A program made the translations under genes and the position numbers. This document shows positions 20,288 to 30,927 of a stretch of DNA of 64,000 bases, piece after piece (the first letter of the stretch is position 1; every line of letters begins with the position of its first letter). The notes under the pieces are model-generated. The model was given only the letters and a program-made list of their open reading frames with translations. It did not search any database and was not told where the DNA came from. The stretch comes from Phreatobacter sp. (GTDB lineage: Bacteria > Pseudomonadota > Alphaproteobacteria > Rhizobiales > Phreatobacteraceae). The DNA is taken from assembly GCF_027532945.1 (NCBI RefSeq), contig NZ_JAPZTZ010000029.1, positions 1-64,000 of the forward strand, given 5' to 3'.

Positions 20288-22582
20288 ATGTCCCAGTCCG
20301 CCCAGCCCGCGACGCGCCCCGACAATGGCGGTCAGGACCTCTCCCGGCGCTTCGCCGGCCTGCTGGTGCTGTGCGGGTTGCCGCTCCTTCTCCTTGTCGC
20401 CGGAGTCGCCTGGTCGACCTATGGCCGGGCCGAGCTCACCGCCCAAGCACGCGAACATGTGGTCGAGCATCTCCTGCTGTTCGTCGGGGTGGTGACGACC
20501 TTCGTCATCCTCGCCCTGCTGGTCTGGCGACAATTCGTCGAGCCGGCGGTGACGCTCGCCCGTGCGGTCGCCGAGGCGGGGCAGGGAGGCGCTGTCGTTC
20601 TGCCCGAGGTGCCCGCCCCCTGGCTCGGCCTGAGGCGGCAGCTCGAACTGTCCATTGCCGAGCAGCAGGCGAAGATCCATCAGCTGCGCGCCATGATCGA
20701 CGGCATCCCGCTCAGAACCGTCTATGTCGATCCGGACCTGATCTACCGCGACGCCAACCGGGAATTCCTCGAATTCGTCGGCAAGCCGCGGGAGGGGGTG
20801 GTGGGCCACAGCGTCGCCGAGATCCTCGGCTCCAAGGTGGTCGAGCAGTACCAGATCCTCGGTGAGCGCGTCCGGCGCGGCGAGACCATGCGCTGGGAAG
20901 GCTGGATCCCCTTCGTCACCCGCGGCCAGCGCTACCTGCAGGTCTCGCTCATGCCCTATGCGGCGGTGGGCGACACCCGCATCGGCTATCTCACCTTCAC
21001 CCGCGACCTCACCGAGCTGAAGCTCGGCGAGCAGGAGTTGGCGCGGAACATGGAGGCGCTTGCCCGCAGCGAATCCATGAACAAGGCGGTGGTCATTTCC
21101 GCGCTCGACGCCATCATCGTGGCCGACGAGAACTGGCAGGTGGTCGAGTTCAACCCGGCTGCCGAGGCGCTGTTCGGCTATTCCCGCGATGAGGCGCTCG
21201 GCTCCTATTCCTTTGACCTCGTCGTGCCCGACACCCTGCGGTCGGTGCATATCGAGACAATGGAGCGCTACAAGGCGAAGAGCGACGCGGGGAGCCTTGC
21301 CCGCCGCTTCGAGACCGTGTCCAAGCGCCGCGACGGCAGCACCTTCCCGGTCGAATATTCCGTCAACACGGTCAGGACGGGTGCCCACCGCCTGTTCATG
21401 GCCCATGTGCGCGACCTTACCGAGGCCAAGCGGATGGAGGCCGAGGCGCAGGCGAGCCGCGAGCGCCTCCATCAGGTCGAGAAACTCTCGGCCATGGGAT
21501 CGCTGCTCGCCGGAGTCGCCCACGAGCTCAACAATCCGCTCGCCATCGTCATCGCCCAGTCCTCGCTGCTGGTGGAGAAGGCGACCGCCGATGACGTGAA
21601 GCGCCGCGGCGAGCGCATCCATGCCGCGGCCGAGCGCTGCGGCCGCATCGTCAAGAGCTTCCTGGCCATGGCACGGCAGAAGCCGCCGCAGCGTGAGCCG
21701 GTCGCCATCAGCGAGGTGGTGACGGCAGCGCTGGAGATGGTGAGCTACGGGGTCCGCAGCTCGGGAATCGAGGTCGAGACCACGCTGGAGCCGGACCTTC
21801 CCGTGATCACCGGTGACCGCGATCTGCTCACGCAGGTCATCGCCAACCTGCTCATCAACGCCCAGCAGGCGCTGATGGACCGCCCCTCTCCGCGGCGGGT
21901 GGCCATTGGCGCGCGGCGGGACGGTGAGGCCATCGCCATCCGCGTGACGGATAATGGCCCGGGCATCCCCGAGGAGATCATGCGGCGGGTCTTCGAGCCC
22001 TATTTTACCACCAAGCCGGCGGGTGTCGGCACGGGCATCGGCCTGTCCATCTGCCGCAATGTGGTGGAGGCCCATGGCGGCAGCGTCAGCCTGTCGAACC
22101 GGCCGGAGGGCGGTGCGCAATTCGATATCCGCCTGCCGGTTGCGACCAGCGAGGCGCAGGCGGTTACGCCACGGACCCCGGCGGGAACCGCCGGCGGCCT
22201 TGCGGTGCTCATCGTCGATGACGAGGCGGATGTGGCGCGCTCGCTTGCCGAGATCGTCGAGGGGCTTGGCCACCATGCGACGACCATGGAGCGCCCCGCC
22301 GATGCCCTCGAGAGCATCGGTCGGGACCGAATCGACATCGTCTTCGCTGACCTGAGGATGCCCGGGCTCGACGGCGTCGATTTCCGCGACCGCATCCACC
22401 TGCGGGATCCCGAGCTGGCGCGCCGCACGATCATCGTGACGGGCGACACGGTGGCGGGGCCCGACCGTCTGGCACGGGCGGAGGGCGCGGAGGTCGTGGT
22501 GCTGGAGAAGCCCTTCACTTTCGACGACGTCCGCACCGTGCTCGCCCAGGTGATGGCGAGCGCCGTGCCGACCCGTCACTGA
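20288..22582 (+). CDS. Membrane PAS hybrid histidine kinase with C-terminal receiver
   Basis: 764 residues. Two membrane segments (about 22-45 and 59-81), PAS domain 1 (about 135-250), PAS domain 2 (about 268-385, AIIVADENWQVVEFNPAAEA), HisKA with His412 in AGVAHELNNPLA, HATPase with DNGPGIPEE and GVGTGIGLSICRNVVEAHGG, then a receiver with Asp688 in IVFADLRMPGLDG. The catalytic core is closely related to that of the kinase at 24809. Ends 2 bases from the convergent globin gene. Signal unknown; PAS domains and the nearby globin hint at redox or oxygen (inference). Confidence 0.93.
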   Translation: MSQSAQPATRPDNGGQDLSRRFAGLLVLCGLPLLLLVAGVAWSTYGRAELTAQAREHVVEHLLLFVGVVTTFVILALLVWRQFVEPAVTLARAVAEAGQGGAVVLPEVPAPWLGLRRQLELSIAEQQAKIHQLRAMIDGIPLRTVYVDPDLIYRDANREFLEFVGKPREGVVGHSVAEILGSKVVEQYQILGERVRRGETMRWEGWIPFVTRGQRYLQVSLMPYAAVGDTRIGYLTFTRDLTELKLGEQELARNMEALARSESMNKAVVISALDAIIVADENWQVVEFNPAAEALFGYSRDEALGSYSFDLVVPDTLRSVHIETMERYKAKSDAGSLARRFETVSKRRDGSTFPVEYSVNTVRTGAHRLFMAHVRDLTEAKRMEAEAQASRERLHQVEKLSAMGSLLAGVAHELNNPLAIVIAQSSLLVEKATADDVKRRGERIHAAAERCGRIVKSFLAMARQKPPQREPVAISEVVTAALEMVSYGVRSSGIEVETTLEPDLPVITGDRDLLTQVIANLLINAQQALMDRPSPRRVAIGARRDGEAIAIRVTDNGPGIPEEIMRRVFEPYFTTKPAGVGTGIGLSICRNVVEAHGGSVSLSNRPEGGAQFDIRLPVATSEAQAVTPRTPAGTAGGLAVLIVDDEADVARSLAEIVEGLGHHATTMERPADALESIGRDRIDIVFADLRMPGLDGVDFRDRIHLRDPELARRTIIVTGDTVAGPDRLARAEGAEVVVLEKPFTFDDVRTVLAQVMASAVPTRH

Positions 22583-22584
22583 CC

Positions 22585-23010
22585 TCAGCCGACGGTCACG
22601 GCCTTGCGGCTTGCCGCCTCGATCATCGCATCGGCGAGGATTCCATAGGCGAGGGCCCAGGCGGCCTGTGCGGAGTCGTCGAAGGCCGGGCCGAGCGTGT
22701 CGGCGAGGGTGGTAAGCAAGGCGAGGCCGACCGTGTCGTAATGGGCGGCGGTGGCGCCGTAGTCGCCATGGCGTTCGCCGAGGGCGCGCACATCGCCGAT
22801 GACAGCCTCGAGGTCGTGGAGCGACAGCACGACGTGGCTGAGGGCCTGGACCAGCTTGCCGCGCTGGGCGGCAAGATCAGCGGGGAAGAGCGGCCGGAGC
22901 GCCGGATCGAGATCGAAAAGCTTGCTGTAGAACCGCGCCGCGAAGGCATCGGCCTGGCGGCCGACCTGGCCGAACTGGGAGCGGATGAGGGTAATCTGGG
23001 CGGGCGTCAT
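22585..23010 (-). CDS. Single-domain bacterial globin
   Basis: 141 residues, the length of Vitreoscilla-type haemoglobins. Begins MTPAQITLIRSQFGQV; CD-corner region FDLDPALRPLFPADLAAQRGKLVQAL has Gln at the distal-pocket position; the proximal His is in ERHGDYGATAAHYDTVG. It could bind O2 or NO. No reductase domain is fused. Convergent with the first hybrid kinase and upstream, in the other direction, of two response regulators and a second kinase. Confidence 0.9.
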   Translation of the reverse strand: MTPAQITLIRSQFGQVGRQADAFAARFYSKLFDLDPALRPLFPADLAAQRGKLVQALSHVVLSLHDLEAVIGDVRALGERHGDYGATAAHYDTVGLALLTTLADTLGPAFDDSAQAAWALAYGILADAMIEAASRKAVTVG

Positions 23011-23257
23011 GGCGGGACTCTCAGGTTGTTCGAGGCCTCACCCTGGCCCACGTCCCCTTCGCCCCGATGTCGCGTTGCAGCATGGCCGTTTCGCAGGTTT
23101 CAGGCGTCTGGCGGAAAGCGTTGAAACATCAGGTCATGCGCGGCGACATCGGCCTGTGTCGCGACGAGGCGAGGGTCAGGTTCAACACCGCTCCGCTCGC
23201 ATCCCGGTTCCGATGACCCGCCCGCCTCTCACGATCGCCACCAGACTGTCGCCCGGC

Positions 23258-23971
23258 TCAGCTTGCGGCCTCGTCCCCGGCCGCCGCCTCTGTGGTGTGG
23301 CTCGGCATGTCGAAGACGTAGCCATGGCCGCGCACCGTGCGGATCGCCTCGGTGTCGAGCTTGCGCCTGAGGCGCGCGATGCGCGAATCGACGGCGCGGT
23401 CGAAGGCCTCCTCGTCCTCCGCCGGGGCCTGTTCCATGATCTCTTCGCGGGTCAGCACCTTGCCCGGATTGTCGGCGAAGATGCGGATCAGCGCGACCTC
23501 GCCGGCCGAGAGCCGGTCGGTGGAGCCGTCCACCTTGAGGATGCGCGCGGCGACGAGATCGACCGAAGCCTTCTCGAAGACCACGAGATTGCGCCGCCGG
23601 CCAAGGCGGCGCTGCAGGATGTTGGCGACGCGGGCGGCGAGCTCACGCAGCTCCACCGGCTTCTGCACGTAGTCGTCGGCGCCGAGTTCGAGGCCGAGCA
23701 CGCGATCGACCGGGTCCGGATTGCCGGTCAGGACCAGCACGGCGACGTCGCTGGCAAGGTCGGTGCGGATGAGGATGTCGATGCCGTTCTCGCCGGGCAG
23801 GCCGATGTCGAGAATGATGAGATCGGGCTTGGTGCGGGTGAGATGGGGCTCCAGCTCCCAGGCCGCGCCGAGGCAATCGACATCATAGCCGAGATCGGTC
23901 AGGTATTCCTGCACCGCTTCTGCCCAGTCGGGCTCGTCGTCGAGGACCGCGATCCGGCCGCGCCGCGCCAT
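23258..23971 (-). CDS. OmpR-family response regulator
   Basis: 237 residues from ATG 23971, preceded by GGTGAAG. Receiver with DDE at 11-13 and Asp55 in LIILDIGLPGENG, Thr in VLVLTGN and Lys in DDYVQKPVEL. Winged-helix C-terminal domain with SAGEVALIRIFADNPGKVLTREE (split: SAGEVALIRIF, KVLTREEIME) and VDSRIARLRRKLD. Divergent from the regulator at 24082; the 110-base gap holds a palindrome. Likely partner is one of the two orphan-like hybrid kinases. Confidence 0.92.
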   Translation of the reverse strand: MARRGRIAVLDDEPDWAEAVQEYLTDLGYDVDCLGAAWELEPHLTRTKPDLIILDIGLPGENGIDILIRTDLASDVAVLVLTGNPDPVDRVLGLELGADDYVQKPVELRELAARVANILQRRLGRRRNLVVFEKASVDLVAARILKVDGSTDRLSAGEVALIRIFADNPGKVLTREEIMEQAPAEDEEAFDRAVDSRIARLRRKLDTEAIRTVRGHGYVFDMPSHTTEAAAGDEAAS

Positions 23972-24013
23972 GGCTTCACCTTCCACACCAACCTGCCGCG
24001 GGAGCTTCCCTGT

Positions 24014-24041
24014 CGGCAAGTTCATTCTAGAATGCGGCAAG
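24014..24041. promoter_or_regulatory. 12-bp palindrome flanked by CGGCAAG repeats between divergent regulators
   Basis: CATTCTAGAATG at 24023-24034 is a perfect palindrome. CGGCAAG occurs on both sides (24014-24020 and 24035-24041), 21 bases apart, and an inverted CTTGCC lies at 24055-24060. Placed between the divergent response regulator genes, this is a candidate binding site for one or both of them. Confidence 0.45.
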
Positions 24042-24081
24042 ACACGCTGTCACGCTTGCCCGGAATCGGGGGATATTCCGC

Positions 24082-24804
24082 ATGAAAGCCACGGTGGCCA
24101 TCGTCGACGACGAGGAGCACCTGCGGGAGGCCGTGGGTGAATATCTGGAGCTTCAGGGCTTCGAGGTGTTCACCTACCGCAACGCGCAGGCCTTCCGGGA
24201 AGAGAGCGTCGGCAAGGTGATCGACGTTGCCATTCTCGATGTCGCCATGCCCGGCGAGGACGGCCTGTCGCTCGCCCGCTTCATCCGCAAGACCGGCGGG
24301 ACGGGCATCATCATGGCCACCGCCGCCGGCCGGCCGATCGACCGGATCGTCGGGCTGGAGATCGGCGCCGACGATTATCTGGTGAAGCCCTACGAGCTGC
24401 GCGAGCTACTCGCCCGCATCAAGAGCGTGTTGCGGCGGGTGAAGGCAGCACCAGCCACCGCCGCGACCCCCGCGCCGGCTGCCCCGGAGGGGCGCAGCCT
24501 GCGGTTCGGGGCGCTGACCCTCGACCTCGACGCGCGCCGGTTGACCGATGCCGGCCGCGGCCCGATCGAACTGACGGCCATGGAATTCGACCTTCTCCAG
24601 GCCCTGGCGACGCGGCCGAACCGCGTGCTCTCCCGCGGCCAGCTGCAGGAATTCGCCCATGGCCGCACGGTCGATGAGAGCGACCGCTCCATCGACATCC
24701 GCGTGACCCGCCTGCGCAAGAAGATCGAGCCTGATCCGGAGCACCCGCGCTTCATCAAGACCGTGCGGGGCGAAGGCTATGTCTTCGTGCCCAGCGGGGC
24801 CTGA
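24082..24804 (+). CDS. OmpR-family response regulator
   Basis: 240 residues. Receiver with DDEE at 10-13 and Asp53 in VAILDVAMPGEDG; the usual switch Thr region reads IIMATAAGRP and the Lys is in DDYLVKPYELREL. A Pro/Ala-rich linker (residues ~117-130) joins a winged helix with LTAMEFDLLQALATRPNRVL and RSIDIRVTRLRKKIE. Four bases separate its stop from the next ATG, so it is co-transcribed with the hybrid kinase at 24809, the likely cognate sensor. Confidence 0.93.
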   Translation: MKATVAIVDDEEHLREAVGEYLELQGFEVFTYRNAQAFREESVGKVIDVAILDVAMPGEDGLSLARFIRKTGGTGIIMATAAGRPIDRIVGLEIGADDYLVKPYELRELLARIKSVLRRVKAAPATAATPAPAAPEGRSLRFGALTLDLDARRLTDAGRGPIELTAMEFDLLQALATRPNRVLSRGQLQEFAHGRTVDESDRSIDIRVTRLRKKIEPDPEHPRFIKTVRGEGYVFVPSGA

Positions 24805-24808
24805 GGGC

Positions 24809-26785
24809 ATGGCCGAACCGCCCAGCCATTCTTCCCCATCCGGTTTCCCCGGCATGGCGGCGCTCCTCACGGACGCCGCCGTCGCACATGATGGGCGACT
24901 CGACGGATCCATCCTCGGTCGGCTTTTTGACGCCATGCCGATCCGCGTCACCGCCGCCGATGCGGAGGGCCGGTTCGTCTATGCGAACCGCGTGGCGCTC
25001 GACATGTTCGGTCTCCGGCTCGAGGATATTGTCGGCCGGACGGTCCGCGACATCCTCGGTGAGGAGATGCATCGCCGGACGGCGCCGCTCCTGCCCGAAC
25101 TCGGCAAGGGCTCGCCGATCCAATGGACGGATTGGGTGACCTACGGCACTGGCGCGCGCCGCTATGTCGAGCAGCTCTACTCACCCTGTTTCGGTGCCGA
25201 CGGCGTCCTTCTCGGTTTCATCGCCTTCATCCGCGACCTCACCGACCTGCGCGAGCGCGAGGAGGCGCTGGAGGCCCGGCTCGCAGCGCTGAACGTCGCC
25301 GAGACCATCAACACCGCCATCATCAAGACCTCCATCGACCCGATCATGGTGGTGGACGAGGCCGGCATGCTGGTGGATCTCAACCCCGCGGCCATGGCGA
25401 CGTTCGGCTATTCGCGGGCGCAGGCCGTGGGCAAGCCCATCGGCGAACTCATCGTCCCGCCGGCGCTCAGGGCCGCCCATGCCAGCGGCATGGCGCGCTA
25501 TACGGCGACCGGCATCAGTCGCGTCCTCGATCGTCGCCTCACCATGGAGGCGCAGCGCGCGGACGGCTCGCTCATCCCGATCGAGTTGACCATTTCCGAG
25601 ATCAAGCTGCCGGAGCGGCGTGTTTTCACCGCCCATCTGCGCGACCTCACCGAGGCGCGCGAGGCGGAGCGGCAGCTCGAACGCCAGCGCGAGCGCCTGC
25701 ACCAGGCGGAGAAGCTCTCCGCCATGGGTTCGCTCCTCGCCGGCGTCGCCCATGAGCTGAACAACCCGCTCGCCATCCTCGTCGCCCAGTCGACCCTGCT
25801 GATGGAGACGGCGAACGATCCCGGCCAGAAACGCCGCGCGGAACGCATTCACGCCGCCGCCGACCGGGCGGGCCGAATCGTCAAGAGCTTCCTCGCCATG
25901 GCGCGGCAGCGTCCAGAGACGCGCGAGCGGGCGCAGATCAACGACCTTGTGCGCTCCACCGGTGAAATGCTCGCCTATGGCCTGCGCAGTCATGACGTGA
26001 CGCTGGAGCTCGACCTCGACCCCGACCTGCCGGATATCACCGCCGACCGCGACTTCATCGGCCAGGTCATCGCCAATCTCATCGTCAACGCCCAGCACGC
26101 GCTGATCGACCTCGACCCGCCGCGCCGTGTCTCGATCCTCACCCGCCGCAAGAACGGCCATGTGCGTCTGGTGGTCAGCGATAACGGCCCTGGCGTGCCC
26201 GATGCGATCGCGGGGCGCATCTTCGAGCCCTATTTCACCACCAAGCCGGCCGGTGTCGGCACCGGGATCGGCCTGTCCATCTGCAAGTCCATCGTCGAAT
26301 CGCATGGCGGCATGATCACGCTCGGCCGCAGCGAGGCGGGCGGCGCCGCCTTCACGGTGCTGCTGCCGATCTCGGAGGGCGCCGCGACCACGGCCGAGGA
26401 GGCAGCGCCGGAAGAGGCGACCGGGCTCGCCGTCCTCGTGGTCGACGACGAGGCTGATGTCCGCGCTGGCCTCGCCGAGATGCTGGAGCTGTTCGGCCAT
26501 CGCGTGCTGCCGGCCCAGACCGCGCGCGAGGCGCTGGAGGAGGGCGCGGTCATGGAGGCCGACCTGGTCTTCGTCGATCTGCGGATGCCGGGCATCGACG
26601 GACTTCGCTTCCGCGACCGGGCCATCGCCCTCAATCCGCGGCTCGCCGACCGCATCGTCATCATGACCGGTGACGCGGTGGAGGGGCCCGGCGCCATCCA
26701 GCGTCACGCGGGCGAGGCAGTGGTGACCATGGAGAAGCCGTTCACGCTCGCCGACGTGCGGCGAATCCTCGCCGCCTTCGCCTAG
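24809..26785 (+). CDS. Soluble PAS hybrid histidine kinase with C-terminal receiver
   Basis: 658 residues from ATG 24809. No membrane segment. PAS domain 1 (about 35-150), PAS domain 2 (about 170-285, PIMVVDEAGMLVDLNPAAMA), HisKA with His315 in AGVAHELNNPLA, HATPase with SDNGPGVPDA and GVGTGIGLSICKSIVESHGG, receiver with Asp590 in LVFVDLRMPGIDG. Very similar to the membrane kinase at 20288 from the second PAS onward, suggesting duplication. Follows its response regulator by 4 bases. The last codons carry the first GANTC site of the downstream array. Confidence 0.93.
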   Translation: MAEPPSHSSPSGFPGMAALLTDAAVAHDGRLDGSILGRLFDAMPIRVTAADAEGRFVYANRVALDMFGLRLEDIVGRTVRDILGEEMHRRTAPLLPELGKGSPIQWTDWVTYGTGARRYVEQLYSPCFGADGVLLGFIAFIRDLTDLREREEALEARLAALNVAETINTAIIKTSIDPIMVVDEAGMLVDLNPAAMATFGYSRAQAVGKPIGELIVPPALRAAHASGMARYTATGISRVLDRRLTMEAQRADGSLIPIELTISEIKLPERRVFTAHLRDLTEAREAERQLERQRERLHQAEKLSAMGSLLAGVAHELNNPLAILVAQSTLLMETANDPGQKRRAERIHAAADRAGRIVKSFLAMARQRPETRERAQINDLVRSTGEMLAYGLRSHDVTLELDLDPDLPDITADRDFIGQVIANLIVNAQHALIDLDPPRRVSILTRRKNGHVRLVVSDNGPGVPDAIAGRIFEPYFTTKPAGVGTGIGLSICKSIVESHGGMITLGRSEAGGAAFTVLLPISEGAATTAEEAAPEEATGLAVLVVDDEADVRAGLAEMLELFGHRVLPAQTAREALEEGAVMEADLVFVDLRMPGIDGLRFRDRAIALNPRLADRIVIMTGDAVEGPGAIQRHAGEAVVTMEKPFTLADVRRILAAFA

Positions 26786-27044
26786 AGTCCTGCCGCACCG
26801 CCTGCGAATCCCGGCCCGGGGCTTTCGAGTCTTGATGTCTGCCGTGGGGCAAGAAGAGCCGCTCTCCCGAGTCGTCGTTAAGACATCGTCAACCATGATG
26901 ACTCGCGGCGCGATGAAAAAGACTCACGGCCCCGCCCGATCGACTCGCCTTGTGCCTGGAATGACTCTGGCACACCACATGTCGTCGTGAACGAATCGGG
27001 ATTCGACGCGAGTCAGCGATTCGGACCCGATTCGTTCCAGACTC
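26763..27044. repeat. Helically phased array of 15 GANTC sites
   Basis: GANTC begins at 26763, 26785, 26806, 26827, 26869, 26900, 26921, 26942, 26963, 26993, 27000, 27010, 27018, 27029 and 27040. Spacings are 22, 21, 21, 42, 31, 21, 21, 21, 30, then 7, 10, 8, 11, 11. The first ten sites lie on one helical face within about one base. Bases between sites are not conserved. GANTC is the CcrM adenine-methylation site in alphaproteobacteria. At this base composition roughly one site per 300 bases is expected. Only the first site is inside the kinase gene; the rest fill the gap up to the helicase. Confidence 0.9.
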
Positions 27045-27124
27045 GTTCCCGATGTGAACGAGGCCGTCCGGGTCCATCGAAATGTCACGCCTTTCGCGTG
27101 CCGGCATGATACAGACGGCCCTGA
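26786..27124. other. Gene-free gap carrying the GANTC array
   Basis: 339 bases with no supported gene. Besides the GANTC array it contains a 12-bp inverted repeat (GAACGAATCGGG at 26989-27000, CCCGATTCGTTC at 27026-27037), a shorter dyad CGAATC/GATTCG at 26992-27005, and TGTGCC/GGCACA (26951-26956, 26969-26974) around one array site. The 80 bases after 27044 have no GANTC and should hold the helicase leader. Confidence 0.7.
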
Positions 27125-30430
<3,306 letters not shown>

Positions 30431-30449
30431 CGGCAAGAACGGGGCGCGA

Positions 30450-30833
30450 TTGAGCGAGACGGACCGGCTGAGGATCGACAAGTGGCTGTGGTTCGCCCGG
30501 GTCGTGAAGACCCGCAGCGCCGCGGCCGCCTTGTGCGAGGACGGCTCGGTGAGGCTCAACGGCGCGCGCGTCGACCAGGCGCACAAGCCGGTGAGGGTCG
30601 GCGATGTGCTCACCGTTGCCCTGCACGGCCGGGTCAAGGTGCTGAAGGTGCTCGACCTCGCCGAGCGCCGCGGGCCCTATAGCGAGGCCCAGCACATCTA
30701 CGAGGACCTCTCGCCCGAGCCGCCGCGCTTCGATCCGCCCTCGCCGGTCGCCGGGCGCGAGCCGGGCAGCGGCCGCCCGACCAAGGCGGAGCGGCGCGAC
30801 CTCGATCGCCTGCGCTGGGGCGACGAGGACTGA
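30450..30833 (+). CDS. S4-domain RNA-binding protein (Hsp15-like)
   Basis: 127 residues from TTG 30450. The S4 domain covers most of it: RIDKWLWFARVVKTRSAAAALC and VRLNGARVDQAHKPVRVGDVL (each split at the loop). The C-terminal part is basic (GSGRPTKAERRDLDRLRWG). Similar to Hsp15, which binds the free 50S subunit carrying a stalled peptidyl-tRNA. Lies 19 bases after the helicase, so the pair may form an RNA/ribosome maintenance operon (inference). Confidence 0.9.
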   Translation: MSETDRLRIDKWLWFARVVKTRSAAAALCEDGSVRLNGARVDQAHKPVRVGDVLTVALHGRVKVLKVLDLAERRGPYSEAQHIYEDLSPEPPRFDPPSPVAGREPGSGRPTKAERRDLDRLRWGDED

Positions 30834-30838
30834 TGCGT

Positions 30839-30890
30839 CGGTGATTCCGCTTGCCAGACCGCGGCGTTCGGAATAACGAACAAAGCGATT
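30839..30890 (+). promoter_or_regulatory. SAM-II-like riboswitch upstream of metX (candidate)
   Basis: P1: CGGT (30839-30842) pairs with ACCG (30858-30861). The loop contains CGCTT (30848-30852), which pairs with AAGCG (30883-30887), giving an H-type pseudoknot. A GTTCG/CGAAC hairpin sits in the connecting strand. GGTGATT, CTTGC and ACAAAGCG occur in the order of the alphaproteobacterial SAM-II (metA) motif, which senses S-adenosylmethionine. It lies 37 bases before metX. The extra hairpin and short P1 make this a candidate rather than certain. Confidence 0.55.
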
Positions 30891-30927
30891 GTCCTGCGAA
30901 ACGCCTTCCTCCGGACCGTTCTCTTCC

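Noticed and set aside
18938-22579. A 1213-codon open frame on the minus strand opposite the first hybrid kinase
   Set aside because: Its residues are antisense to a clear kinase and two other genes, with no recognisable domain. Long antisense frames are common in GC-rich DNA.
26878-26881. TTAA within the GANTC gap as a CtrA-binding site
   Set aside because: Only one half-site is present; a second TTAA seven bases away is missing.
25181-26896. A 571-codon minus-strand frame opposite the second hybrid kinase
   Set aside because: Antisense shadow with His/Asp/Arg-rich, domain-free translation.
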